Below are positions 42,308-53,809 of a stretch of 64,000 bases of DNA, piece after piece. This DNA is from Fallopia convolvulus (taxonomy: Eukaryota > Streptophyta > Magnoliopsida > Caryophyllales > Polygonaceae): positions 25,767,962 to 25,831,961 of the forward strand of contig OZ024724.1 in the NCBI GenBank assembly GCA_964016875.1, written 5' to 3'. The notes under the pieces were generated by a model. That model had not been told where the DNA came from. It saw only the letters and a program-made list of their open reading frames with translations, and searched no databases. Each line of letters starts with the position of its first letter. The stretch's first letter is position 1. The position numbers and the translations under genes were made by a program.

Positions 42308-42451
42308 ATGGGAGGAGCTTTATTTGATTTAAATGAAGAGTACGTAAAGGACGATGATGGAGGAGACGGGGATTCAAATGAGAACACTCACGATTGTAGG
42401 ATCGTTAGTACGTCTAGGTCGTCAACCTCATCTAAGTCGTCAACCTCTTAA
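42308..42451 (+). pseudogene. Truncated ORF of unknown function (MGGALFDLNEEY...)
   Basis: 47 codons: MGGALFDLNEEYVKDDDGG, an acidic stretch, then a Ser/Thr-rich end with two similar SRSSTS/SKSSTS units. The stop TAA lies exactly where a minus-strand copia LTR begins, so the original ORF probably continued and was cut by that insertion. The N-terminal FDLNEE motif also occurs at the start of some plant transposase and regulatory proteins, but I cannot assign a family. No homologue is claimed. Confidence 0.4.
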
Positions 42452-42456
42452 GTTGA

Positions 42457-43239
42457 TGCAGCGGAAATAAACTAAGAAAGACTTACTTGAACACAATGCT
42501 TTTTATAGTGGAAACACTTGATCCATGAACTCTATCAATCAAGTGTGAAAACCACTCCCTTCCAAGTTCTCGCTTGGAAGGATTAAAAGTCGTAGCTTGC
42601 TTTATTGATCTTTTGGATTGTTTACAAGAACGTCCTGGATCTAGACCTACTTCCCAAGCACTCTAGAACTCTAGTGAATTGAGTAACTACAACCCTCAAC
42701 CCGTCTAACAAGCCTACGTCTCTCGAACTCTCATTTTCTTTCTTTCTTAACACAAAAATAGAGTATGAGTTCGTGAGTATTCTAACCAAAAGCCTTTGCT
42801 TAAATACACACAAACTAGGTCAGATAAAAGAGAATAATATCTTCCAATTCGATTATGACAAGATATTATTTCTTTTATCCTTACAAAATCATCCGAAGCA
42901 AGAATTAAGATTACAATAAAAATGACTTAGGGCAAAGGCAATAACTGCTAACAATATAATCCTCATGAGATCTTTCCTAAAACAAGATTATACTATCCAA
43001 ACTCCAAAGATCTCACGCATCTTCAAGATCTCCGAGATTTGCCTTCAACACACGTCGACGACCTGACTGACGTTAGCGACTCTATTCAAAGACTCGAGGT
43101 CATTCACGTGGTAGACGTTTGAAACCATCAAAGTTAAAGCCTCTAGCTTTTCTAACAAGTTCCCCGTTTTTAATGGTGACAAACTCCTTTCATCAAGACC
43201 AAAAATCGAACAAAATATGTAAGAATACCAAGTTTGACA
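42457..43239 (-). repeat. 3' LTR of a SIRE/Maximus-like copia element, minus strand
   Basis: Read on the minus strand it starts TGTCAAACTTGG just after a purine run (AACTTAGGGGGGAG, 43244-43257) and ends TTCCGCTGCA (or GCTGCATCA at 42454). About 0.78 kb. Contains a TATTTAAGC promoter-like box near 42800 and ends in T/C-rich sequence. The start, the GGGGGAG tract and the end resemble SIRE-type copia LTRs as I know them. The other LTR is not in the window, so ends and TSD (TAAGT or GTTGA) are not confirmed. Confidence 0.6.
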
Positions 43240-43243
43240 AAAC

Positions 43244-43340
43244 TCCCCCCTAAGTTGGATAACCCACATGTAATTCAGCATAGATATTCCCATTATTTTA
43301 TCTACCCCCTGCTATTTCCCCCTTTTGGCATCATCAAAAA
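43244..43340 (-). other. Polypurine tract region of the copia element, minus strand
   Basis: On the minus strand TTTTTGATGATGCCAAAAGG followed by GGGAAATAGCAGGGGG (43340-43300), then AACTTAGGGGGGAG directly before the LTR. The GATGATGCCAAAAGGGGG motif is a familiar landmark before 3' LTRs of SIRE/Opie-type copia elements. Confidence 0.6.
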
Positions 43341-43555
43341 GAGCAACTCTAAATAATCATGCAAAAAGAAATAATCAAATGTAGGTAAATAAAGAAATTA
43401 TCCAACGTACACACAGAAACCACAACAACAAAAGAAAAATAGTCTTAAACATGCCACAGAGAAAGCAAAAATACATAAATGAAACCGAAGATATGTTTTT
43501 GAGATAGTAGATGTGCAAGGAAAAAGTAAAGGGAACTGGATGTCGGATACTCGAG

Positions 43556-45458
43556 CTAAGTCACTAACTTAGTCAGGTCATCAAGCTTAATAGATAATTC
43601 ATGAACGTCAGTCTTAAGCGTTGTTTGATCTGACAAGAGTTGCCCAACCTTCTCAAGCAAATCCTGGTTCAGGCGTTGGAGATCAACTAACATCAAGATA
43701 ATAGCACCAGGTTGTTCATTGTCCCTTCCTTCAACATTGATACCCAACTCAGCATCTTCCATCTCAGCATCTAAAACAACATCCTTTCATGCATCCTTCG
43801 ACACCCATTGATCATCAATCAGTTTGTAACCCATCTTGTGAATGATGTCAGAATTCAGGTGACGGACGTGTTCCACCTCTTCATCAGCCACATAAACCTC
43901 ATGATACTGAAGCACCTTCATGATACTGTCCTTGACAAATTCCATGTGGAGAAGCAGCAATCAAGCAAAGTTGACAGGTTCCTTGTTGAGAATTTTATCC
44001 ATGACAAGAAGGTCTTAGATCATAGCAGTGCTCCTCTTTTGCTCTCAGGGAATCAGGTTACGGATAACCCAAGTAAAAAGAACCTTTCTATCGGCACACA
44101 TTAAGTTGGTGGCAAAGGAACCACCTTCGACATCATCGACCTGTGTAACCTTCTTGAGCAACTCAGCTGAATCAACTTCCTCAACCCATGCACCTCTATG
44201 ATATTCATCAAATCCCTTGTTCGGCACTTTCAGAAGAGTGGCTAACTTCATACTCGACAGTGTAAATTTTTCTCCATTAAGCTCATAATGACCCATGGTC
44301 ATCTTTTCCTTGTCCTCTACAGTCAACGCCCTTTAGAATTCCCTTACCAACCCAGGGTTAAACTTCTCTTCCTCATGAAACAAATGATCCCATCCTTGAA
44401 TTGATAGCAACTCGGAAACACCCTTTAAACCTGTTGACTCGATGAACTCATTGTCCATGATGAGTTCCTTAACGAATTCTCGCTTAGCCATATTACTTCC
44501 TTCACCCTTGACTTCCACAACAGTCTTTTTAGGTTTCCCACTCACAGCCAAACGTCCACTTGACCTAGTGGGTTCCCTTTTACTCTTTTAGACCTCACAG
44601 TTTTGTTAGACATCACCGAGTCACCACCCTCAGATCCAACGGGTGTGGGAGTCGATTCTCTTCCCCTTTTCTTGCAACCTTATCACTAGACTCCCTAGTC
44701 TTTGGTTTCTTGGACCCCTTAGTTATCACCACATCATCCTCATCAGATTTTTCAGATTCAAATAAATGCCTAGCAAACTCTTCATTTGATGTTTGCCTGG
44801 ACGATGACGCAACAGATTTCAAAAGAGAAAGCTTAGGATCACTAGGAGTACCTTGTTCTGAATCATCTTGACCTTCGATCTTCAATGGTAGGAGAGGTGA
44901 ATCTGGATTGTCAATGGCGTCGATCACCTTGCTTGGGTCAAAGACCTGTTTAGGGTCATCGACCTGAGCGTTTGTTCCCGCTAAGTGCGCAGTAGTCATC
45001 TTCCCGATGGCGACTGGTTCTGATTCCTTTTCTTGAGACTCCATGGCCTCAATTGATTTCACTACCTCCTGAACGGAATCAAAATCACCTTGCATGCGTT
45101 GAGATTTGGAACTCTCAACTCCAAGCATAGAATTGGTCTCATCTTGCTCGTTCTCTACAGGTTTTGAAGAATTGGGCAGAGATCTTTGTGGAGATGGGGG
45201 GAGATTCTCTGTTGAGATTTGAGTAGGAGGGATTTCTTGATGGATTGGAAGAGATTCGGTGGGATTGTGTGAGGATTGGCCCGATTCTTGAGTTTAGGTT
45301 TATTGAGGGCCTTCAAGCATCAAAGGTGAAGCGGGATTGTTAGCGGTTTGGATGGCTGCTAACAGCAGACCCAGGGTTTGAGGATCAACCACTTTCCCAA
45401 GGTTGAGAGCTAGGGTTCGTGGGGTTTCAGTGGCACAAATGGGGTATGAGGGGTTTGA
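43556..45458 (-). pseudogene. Extra (env-position) ORF of the copia element, broken
   Basis: Minus-strand pieces: ETPRTLALNLGKVVDP to about 45300; a Ser/Asp/Glu-rich acidic segment (45128-44613) ending in a Lys/Arg-rich patch; KREFVKELIMDNEFIES, GLKGVSELLSIQGWDHLF (44500-44380); MTMGHYELNGEKFTLSSMKL and RKVLFTWVIRNLIP (44326-44045); and a C-terminal LQRLNQDLLEKVGQLLSDQ heptad-like segment (43762-43556). The middle resembles the uncharacterised 'putative plant transposon protein' family. TAA at 45300-45302, one frameshift between 44613 and 44551, and further stops at 44333-44335 and below 44045. No membrane segment is clear. Position after pol and before the LTR matches the third ORF of SIRE-like elements. 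The Tat element cut its 5' side. Confidence 0.5.
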
Positions 45459-46232
45459 TGATGTCCAAAACAGTAAAATAAGAAGTGGGCCCTGGGTACC
45501 AAGAACAAGTAGGCCCGGAGAGATTCCCAAGGGCGACTCAGGGACCCACATTCATACCTCTCATTTATTTAAAGAAAGTTTATACCCTCTCGAGGTCTCC
45601 CAAATCTCCGGGACGAGGTCTGGACCTCGCCACCGACTCTACTAACCCACCCGCCCACACCAACCAATCACAAGTGGCCTCATCCCCGAACCAATCCCCG
45701 AACCAATCGCGAGTGATGTCACCCCCAGACCAATCAAAAACCCCTATTCCGGGCATCCCACATCGGACCTTGGCCTAAACTCGGCTCCCCAATTCTCTAT
45801 AAATAGAGGACAACCTCGTAGGAAGAAGGGGTCGAAAAACCTCTTGAACTCAAGAACTCTCTTGCTTGTTAAAGATCGACATGATAAAAATATCGTCAAA
45901 AGACCTCGCTACAGACAGGAGATGTCCGCAAAAAGACTTCAAGTCATATAAAGACCTCGCCCACACTAAAGACCTCGCTACAAAATCTCACAAGGCTCTC
46001 TACACCACGCACCCAAATCTACCTCGCCCTAGGGTCAATCTCGCGCCATTTAAGTTTGATCTCGGAACTTCGTAGGAGGTCTAGGTGTAATTCTCAAGTT
46101 GTTTATCAGCCTCGTAGGTGTGTAACCTCGTTATTGGGAGAACGTCATAAATAAAGAAGCAAGTGTTTGCACTTTCGAATATAATAATCTCATTCCTTGT
46201 CTCGTAGCTAGCGGTTATTTCGGGTTTCATCA
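45459..46232 (+). repeat. 5' LTR of the Tat/Ogre-type element
   Basis: Ends TTTCATCA at 46232, just before the primer site. TATAAATA at 45797-45804 after CACATCGGACC. The transcribed part has several GACCTCGC repeats (about 45905-45975). The left end near TGATGATGTCC (45459-45469) is approximate: it is where the minus-strand copia reading frame stops matching. The 3' LTR lies outside the window. Confidence 0.65.
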
Positions 46233-46233
46233 C

Positions 46234-46251
46234 TGGCGCCGTTTATGGGAA
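46234..46251 (+). other. Primer-binding site of the Tat-type element
   Basis: TGGCGCCGTTTATGGGAA one nt after the LTR. The first ten bases fit the 3' end of tRNA-Asp; the rest does not fit it perfectly. TGGCGCCGT-N-TGTGGGAA-like sites are usual in Tat-type elements. Confidence 0.7.
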
Positions 46252-46314
46252 CTTCTTCATCCTAAACAGTCTCCCGATTAGTGCAAACCTTGGCTCCTTA
46301 AAAACCACCTCAAA

Positions 46315-47851
46315 ATGGCTTGCCCAAACAATTTCTTTCCACAACATCCCGACAACATGGCTGAGACCCCGCCGTGGATGACGGCAGGTCCCCCGGGGTA
46401 CCCTTTTGTGGTTCCGCCAGGTTGGACGTACAACGCTCCAGAAAACCCGTACCCAATCCAGGGGTATGAACAGGGTGGCGCGCCTCCTAACCCGTATCCC
46501 TACCCGGGTTACGGACAGTACCAGCAGGGCCAAGCTCCCCCATATGTCCCGATTCCCTCCCAGGGGCAACCTCACTCCGAGTACGTGCCCGCGTATGTCC
46601 CCGGATATATGCCGGGGCAGGAGACGCCCACCAACGGCTCCACCACAAAGAGACCCTCCCGGGATCCGATGCAGATCTCACGATCCCATTCGCGACGTAC
46701 AGGGAGGCGCGACACAGAGTTGTCCGAATCGGCGGCAAGCGCGGCACGCCCTCTGGCAAAGTCAAAATCAAAGTCTGCCCGCCCGTCCGTCGAGAGTGGG
46801 TACAAGAATCCCTTTGGGCCTGAGATCCAGGATGCACACATGCCCAAGGATTTCCACTGGACGCAAATGGGACTCTACGACGGCACGGCCGACCCCGAGG
46901 ACCACATAAAACACTACGCCATCCAGATGAATGTCAACTCCTATAATGACGCCATTTTCTGCCGTATCTTCCCGACCACTCTGGACAAAGCGGCAATGAC
47001 GTGGTTCTCCAGCCTCAAAGTCGAGTCGATAACCTCGTTCTCCCAGTTGTGTGAGTCCTTCGTCGGGCACTTCAACGGCTCGAGGAAGCGCAAGAGGAAC
47101 ATGCGCGATCTCCGCGGCATTGAACAGGGGAAAACGAGAAGCAGGGTACCTTCTTCACGAGGTTCACCACCGCGGTGGCGGAGATCGCACACATCGACGA
47201 GGCATCGGTGCGAGACATCCTCATGGGCAACCTTTGCCAGGGGGATTTTAAGAAACGCATCTTTCTTAAGAACCTGGCGACGTACGAGAGTCTATGTGCT
47301 CGGATCACGGCGCAGGTCTACGTCGAGGACGCTGCCAGCCAAAGCTCGCGACCGAGGACGGACAAGGAAGTCATGACCGAGGCTAAGGGGAAGGCTAAGG
47401 TGGCTGCACCGGCCGCGAGGGATGCATACATGACGCAAACTCACGACCGGCACGCCGACTACAAGAGCAACAACAACAACAACAGAAGCAACAACAACAA
47501 CAACAGGGGCAACAACAACAACGACACCAGAAACAACAACCGCTACGACAACCGCGGGAGTGGCGGTGGGGGTTGGAGCTGCTTCGGCGGGAAGCCACGA
47601 GGTTACAAATGCAAAGGTGGCCCCGCCTACAACCCAAATGAAAAAAGGCGCGCCAACCCCGCTTTAGGAGCCAACCTCGTGCAGCAGGGACCAACGCAGT
47701 CTCGACCAAGCAACGCGGAGCAACACGCCCCTGCGAGGTAGTCGTGTTCCGGACAAGCCGCGGCGCCCGATCGATACATCAATACCATCTCGGGCGGGCC
47801 CTCGCTGGCGGGTTCGAGCCAGGCGGAAAGGAAGAGATATGCGAGGGCAAG
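46315..47851 (+). pseudogene. Gag of the Tat-type element, one frameshift and one stop, cut by element C
   Basis: Starts MACPNNFFPQHPDN. The N-terminal 110 residues are Pro/Tyr/Gly/Gln-rich, followed by a basic Ser-rich part and the gag domain (LYDGTADPEDHIKHYAIQM, FCRIFPTTLDKAAMTWFSSL, SFSQLCESFVGHF). A frameshift near 47130 leads to the frame of HIDEASVRDILMGNL, YESLCARITAQVYVE, then an Asn-rich run (47461-47545, AAC repeats) and the Gly-rich RGSGGGGW. TAG at 47739-47741. The same frame continues as RYINTISGGP...SQAERKRYARA, the normal lead-in to Tat protease, until C enters at GCAAG (47847-47851). I see no intact zinc knuckle. Confidence 0.85.
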
Positions 47852-49269
47852 TGATGTCTCTTTATTTGGTGGTGTTTTCATATGTGATTTCCTTTGTAAA
47901 TATGTTTCTTTTTCCCCTTTTCTTGCGTGTTTTGTTCCTTTTTAGCTTAGTTCCTGTATTTCTATGAGATTCGGAAACTACGCGCGTTTTATATGTTTTG
48001 TAGGTAATTTGGCATGAATCGAGGATCGATTTGAAGGAAGGTCGAGACATGGAGCAAGGCCCGAGCTAAAGCGGGAAAGAGAGGAGCAATCCATGAAGAA
48101 GATCAAGAGAAAAGCCAATAAGAAGAAGGTGGAACGAGGTTCGGACCGAGTTGCAACCACGTCGGGCCCGACTTAGAATTTTCAACCTCGGACCGACTTG
48201 CACAGTAACTCGGGCCCGAAATCCTCCGTGTCGGTCCGAGTCGGTCACTGGACTACTTGGGCTCCAAGGCACGAAATTGTAGGCTTCCACTTTTGCCCCT
48301 CATCTAATCTATAAAAGGCCCTCTTGTCTTCTAATTAAGGGGTTCTCTTACATAGGAGGTTCCCACACTTGGCAAGGAACCAACCCTCAAGAGGATACTT
48401 GGAGAGCAAGGAGGAAGGAGAGGAGAAGGAGAAGAGAGAGGATCGGCCAAGAGAGAGGAAGATTTGATAGGTTTGGTTGATGGATTAGCCTTGTTTTGTT
48501 TTGATCTTGTGGATTAGGAAACCTTTGATTGGAATTTGTGGATTGCTTTTGATTTTGAATGAAACTTTGCTTTGGTTTGAGATTGATGATGTTGATTGCT
48601 TTGCTTTTTGATTTGTTTGCTTTCTTTGTTTGCCACATGGAGTAGATCTCCTTGATCTTGGGTTATGGGGGAAAACCCTAGCTAGGTTTGGGCTAGAAAC
48701 CCCAATTCCATAGCCTTGAGTGTTTGATCTAAGGAACCCACTCTACATAGAGCTACAATTCCTTGCGAAAGTAAGGAATCAAGGCTTGTGATTGGAAAAG
48801 TAGCGAAAGTGAACATGTGTCAATCTCAAGACCTTGCTTCGAAGGGGATTTCCCCAATGATCGATGTGTAGAAGTGGTTGGAACGAGGGCGAAAGCACTC
48901 GATCCTAGTACGATCATCACTCATTGCTTGAATTGGGGTGGAAAAGCCTTAATATACTAGAGAAGGAACCCAAAAGCCCAAGATCTACTTTCAATCTTTG
49001 AGTTCGACAAACCCAGCTACCTCGGGCCTGACTTACCCTACGTCGGTCCCGACTTCCTCTTGTCGCCAAGATCGGGCCCGACGTGACCTCTGTGTCGGTC
49101 CCGACTGTTCTCTTTATTTTCCTTTGTTTTAAGTTCTCCTTTCTAGCTATCTAGTATCTAGGCACCTTAATCGAGTAGATTTCCCGAGTGTTCGACACCC
49201 ACCACGTGCTACAACGGGGTCGGGTTATAAATTGTATCTCTAGACCCGAGCATAACCGAGAGGCGATCA
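47852..49269 (+). repeat. 5' LTR of element C
   Basis: 1418 bp, TGATGTCTC...GAGGCGATCA. TATAAAA at 48310-48316. GC-rich clusters near 48160-48245 and 49020-49110. Confidence 0.95.
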
Positions 49270-49275
49270 AAAGAT

Positions 49276-49293
49276 TGGCGCCGTTGCCGGGGA
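49276..49293 (+). other. Primer-binding site of element C (tRNA-Asp)
   Basis: TGGCGCCGTTGCCGGGGA, 6 nt after the LTR end. Confidence 0.92.
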
Positions 49294-49421
49294 AGTCTAA
49301 GTGCATTGAGTGCCAATTTGGTGAGTTTCTTGTGTTTTGGTAGTGATTTGGGTGAGGGAATAGCCCAAACCCTTTGTTTGTTTTTGATTTGTTTTGGTTT
49401 GTGTCTTTGTTTCGTAGGTGT

Positions 49422-52234
49422 ATGCTAGCTCGTTCCTCCCGAGGAACACTTGAGCTTGAGTTTGTGAGTGATTCGGAAAGTATTCTCAAGGAAGCCCGAA
49501 GAAGGAAAAGGATGGAGAATCAAGCTCTCCATGTTGATGAGGAGTTGGCTCAACTTAGGGCCGAAATGGCTAGATTGCAACTTGAGAAGGACAATCAAGA
49601 GGCGGTGGCAAGAAGAGAACGGGAGCAACGGATGAGAGCCGAGGCTCAACTCAACGCTCTACCCCGGAATGCACGCCAATACATGCATCCGGAGTTGAGG
49701 GTGCCCGAACCGGCTATTGTGCTTCCCGAGGTTGCCAAGAATTTTGAGATCAAGACGCAATTCATTTCCCTCATCAAGCGTGATCAATTCGAGGGCCGTC
49801 CACATGAGTGTCCCATACAGCACGTCAAACGCTTTATGGACATGTGTGAGACGATCTCTACCGACGAGGAGACTTTGGAGTATGTGCTTCTAAAGGCGTT
49901 CAAATGGTCACATGGGGGCAAGGCCACACATTGGCTAGAGAGCCAAACCCCTAGGTCAATCACAACTTGGAAGACACTCTATGATGCTTTCTTGATGAAG
50001 TTCTTCCCGCCCTCGAAGACAACCGAGCTAAGAAGGAAAATTGCAAGTTTTCAACAAGGTCCGAATGAGCCTCTCTTCGAAGCATGGGACCGTTTCAAGG
50101 AGATGTTGCGCCAATGTCCTACTCATGGTCAACAACCATATGTGCTTCAAGACATTTTTTCCAATGCATCAATCCGGCAACGAAGGACAAGCTCAATCTC
50201 CACACCGATTGTGGGTTCATAGACTTGACACCGGATCAAGCTTGGGAGCTACTTGACAAGCTATCCGATTATGAAGCCATGTATGGGGTGAGTCAAGCTA
50301 GCAAAGAGGTGAAAGTTCAAGGTGAAGGCGCAAGGAAGTTATATGATCCAAAGGGAGAAGACATTGACAAGGATGTGAAGCTCCAATTCCTTGAAGGTGA
50401 AGTGAGCAAGCTTAAGAGGCAAGTCCACTACTACATGCAAAATGCTAGAGCTTGTGAGGGGTGTGGATCCTTTGCACATGCTACACAAGTTTGTCCGAAT
50501 GAGAGCCAAGTGCGCTTGGCCGAGCGAATTGAGGAGGCAAACTATGTTCGAGGAAATTTCGGTGGAAGAGGCAACTTCAACAATGGTGGTAATGGCCGGT
50601 GGAACAACGGTCAAGCTCAAGGCTACAACAACAACTTCAACCAAAACGAGCCAAGGGCGCCGCCACCACCATATAGACCACCGAGTTTCAATGAGCTACA
50701 ATCATTTGCTCAAGAGATGAGAGATGGGTTCAAGGAGATGAGGACCCAATTCAATGAGTTTGGTGCATGGAGGAGGCAAGTCGACAATCAATTTGCCCAA
50801 ATCGCAACTCAAGCCTCGAGAGAGAATGGGAGACTTCCGGGCCGACCCGAGGAGAACCCTCAAGCTCAAAACAATCAAAATGAAGTCCGGGCAATTGGAT
50901 TGAGAAGTGGCCGAAACCTACCCGAGCCGCACATGCCTAAGAAGAATGAAGAGAGTCGGACCAACTTACCCAGCAAGTCGGGTCCGACGTTCCCCGAAGT
51001 CAACCCAGCAAGAAGATCGACCCCTCTACCCCGGACCGAGGTTGAGAGTAACTCGGGCCCGACGTACCCAGACCTCGATCCGACTCCTCTGCCCCGGACT
51101 GAGATTCACAACATCGGGCCCGACGTGGTGCCTATGTTGGTCCAACCATGAAATGTTGCAAGTGAAGTGGAGAAGTCCAAGGAGGTTGATCCAAGCAAGA
51201 TTCAAGGTGCAACAACTCTTCCATATCCCTCGAAGAAGCCGAAAGATGTTGTTGAGAACAAGTTCAAGAGGTTTCTTAAACTCTTGCAAGGCTTGAACAT
51301 CTCTATCCCGTTCACCGATGCATTGAGCGAGATGCCATCCTACGCCAAGTTTTTAAAGGAGATTTTGAGCAAGAAGAGGTCCATAGTTGAAATGCAAGAT
51401 GAGGTCAAGACCTTGGAGTTACCGCAAAAGCTAGGAGATCCCGGTCGCTTTGCTATAACCATTGGTGTGGGGTCTCAAAACTTCCAAGCCTTATGTGACC
51501 TTGGGGCAAGTGTTTCGGTGTTGCCCGCTAGCATTTGGAGAAGGGCAAATTTAGGTGAAATGGAGCCGGACGATATGTCCCTAACTATGGCCGACGGTTC
51601 CATCATCAAGGCTAAGGGAATATTGGATGACGTGCCGGTGCGAGTTGGAAAGTACTTTGTCCTCGACGATTTCGTGATCTTGGACATGCACGAGGACCCC
51701 TTGGTCCCAATAATCTTAGGAAGACCATTCTTAGCTACGGCGGGGGCAAGGTTTGATGTTAAAAACGGCAAGGTTTCCTTTGAGATTGGTGAAGAAAAGG
51801 TCGATTTTCACTTCAATAAGGCTTTGAATGAGCCGGACGCCTTGGCTATCCTCAAACTTGAAGAGAGTGCCAAGGGAAAAAGTGAAGAAGTGGAAGTTGC
51901 TAGAGAGGTCATTGTGTTGAGAAGTGATGAAGGGTTCGATAAGCAAATACAAGCAAGTGAGTTGTTGGAGCAAGTTGAGGAACAAGATGAGTCAAGGATC
52001 AATGCTAGCCCAAGAAGAAATGAAGAGTATCCTTACTTATATCCTTTTGATGTTGGTGATGACCACAATTCATCCCAAACTTTTGATTCCTACATTTGTT
52101 TAAGTGATTTGAAAGATGACTTAGGAGACTCCTACATTTGCCTTAGTGACTTGAAAGATGAATTGGTAGAATCTCCTAGGAATTCTTTGGATAACTTTGA
52201 TGTAGGAAAAGAGGAACATGATGGAGCAAGTAAG
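49422..52234 (+). pseudogene. Gag-protease-tail polyprotein of element C, main part
   Basis: The start MLARSSRGTLELE, coiled coil, gag domain (KATHWLESQTP, EPLFEAWDRFKEML), CCHC knuckle CEGCGSFAHATQVC (about 50453-50495), Asn/Gly-rich stretch, FKEMRTQFNEFGAWRRQVDNQ, linker of GC-rich modules (SGPTFPEVNP, NIGPDVVPMLVQP), protease with LCDLGASVSVLPASIWRR and IILGRPFLATAGARF, then the acidic tail. Lesions: a one-base loss near 50158 (ACATTTTTTCC, against ACATCTTTTTCC in B) and TGA at 51149-51151 (GGA in B). The tail is cut at 52234 by the solo LTR and finishes at 53655-53809. Confidence 0.88.
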
Positions 52235-53649
52235 TGATGTCTCTCTATTTGGTGGTGTTTTCATATGTGATTTCCTTTGAAAATATGTTTCTTTTTCCCC
52301 TTTTCTTGTGCGTTTTGTTCCTTTTTAGCTTAGTTCCAGTATTTCTATGAGATTCGGAGACTACGCGCATTTTATGTGTTTTGTAGGTAATTTGGCATGA
52401 ATCGAGGATCGATTTGAAGGAGGGTCGAGACATGGAGCAAAGGCCGAGCTAAAGCGGGAAAGAGAGGAGCAAGCCATGAAGAAGAACAAGAGAAGCCAAC
52501 AAGAAGAAGGTGGAACGAGGTCCGGACTGAGTTGCAACCACGTCGGGCCCGACTTTGAAGTTTCCAACCTCGGACCGAGATGCACAGTAACTCGGGCCCG
52601 AGGTCCTCCGTGTCGGTCCGAGTCGGTCACCGAACTACTTGGGCTCCAAGGCACGAATTTGAGGACTTCCACTTTTGCCCCTCATCTAATCTATAAAAGG
52701 CCCTCTTGTCTTCTAAGAAAGGGTTCCCTCTCATAGACACAAAAGGGGGGAAAGGGTTCCCACACTTGGAAAAGGAACCAAGAGGATACTTGGAGAGCAA
52801 GGAGGGAGGAGAGGAGGAGGAAGAGAGAGAGAATCGGCCAAGAGAGGAAGACTTGATAGGTTTTTTTGGTAGATTTGCTTTGATTTGCTTTGTTCTTGTG
52901 GATTTGAAAACCCTTGATTGGAATTTGTGGATAGCTTTGGATTTGAATGAAACTTTGCTTTGTTTTGAGATTGATTATGATGATTGCTTTCCCTTTTGAT
53001 TTGATTGCTTTCTTTGCTTGTCACATGGAGTAGATCTCCTTGATCTTGGGTTATGGGGGAAAACCCTAGCTAGGTTAGGGCTAGAAACCCCAATTCCATA
53101 GCCTTGAGTGTTTGATCTAAGGAACCCACTCTACATAGAGCTACAATTCCTTGCGAAAGTTGGGAATCAAGGCTTGAGATTGGCAAAGTAGCAAAAGTGA
53201 ACATGTGTCAATCTCAAGACCTTTCTTCGAAGGGGATTTCCCCAATGATCGAGGTGTAGAAGTGGTTGGAACGAGGGCGAAAGCACTCGATCCTAGTCCG
53301 ATCATCACTCATTGCTTGAATTGGGGTGGAAAAGCCTTAATCTACTAGGGAAGGAACCCAAAAGCCCAAGATCTACTTTTAAATCTTTGAAGTTCGACAT
53401 CCCCATCTACCTCGGGCCCGACTTACCCAGTGTCGGTCCCGACTTCCTCTTGTCGCCAACCTCGGGCCCGACGTGACCTCAGTGTTGGTCCCGACTGTTT
53501 TCTTTGTTTTCCTTTGTTTTAAATCCTCCTTTCTAGTATCTAGGCACATCGATCGAGTAGACTTCCCGAGTGTTCGACACCCACCACGTGCTACAACGGG
53601 GTCGGGTTATAAATTGTATCTCTAGACCCTCGCATTTCGAGGCGATCAG
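52235..53649 (+). repeat. Solo LTR inside element C
   Basis: A single complete LTR (1415 bp, TGATGTCTC...GAGGCGATCA) with perfect target copies GTAAG on both sides (52230-52234 and 53650-53654) and no internal sequence. This is the product of recombination between the two LTRs of a once complete insertion. LTR type is that of A, D and E. It interrupts the acidic tail of the gag-protease ORF between GASK and EEKSH. Confidence 0.95.
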
Positions 53650-53654
53650 TAAGG

Positions 53655-53809
53655 AGGAGAAATCTCATTCGTCGGAGGAGTATGATGAGAGAGGCCCGAG
53701 ATCGGAAAGCCGTGCTTATATAGACCATCGTTTGTGGTTTTATGGGTATGAAGGCAATGGGAATGGGCATAACAATGGCGAGCAATTCACCGTGTTTCAC
53801 CCGCCTTGA
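53655..53809 (+). pseudogene. End of the gag-protease-tail ORF of element C
   Basis: Continues the frame broken by the solo LTR: EEKSHSSEEYDERGP, WFYGYEGNGNGHNNGE, ending FHPP with TGA at 53807-53809. Homologous to 430 in A and 11385 in B. Confidence 0.85.

Noticed and set aside
47395..47709. Cys-rich minus-strand ORF opposite the Tat gag
   Set aside because: It is the complement of the AAC/AAT (Asn) repeats in gag, giving artificial Cys runs.
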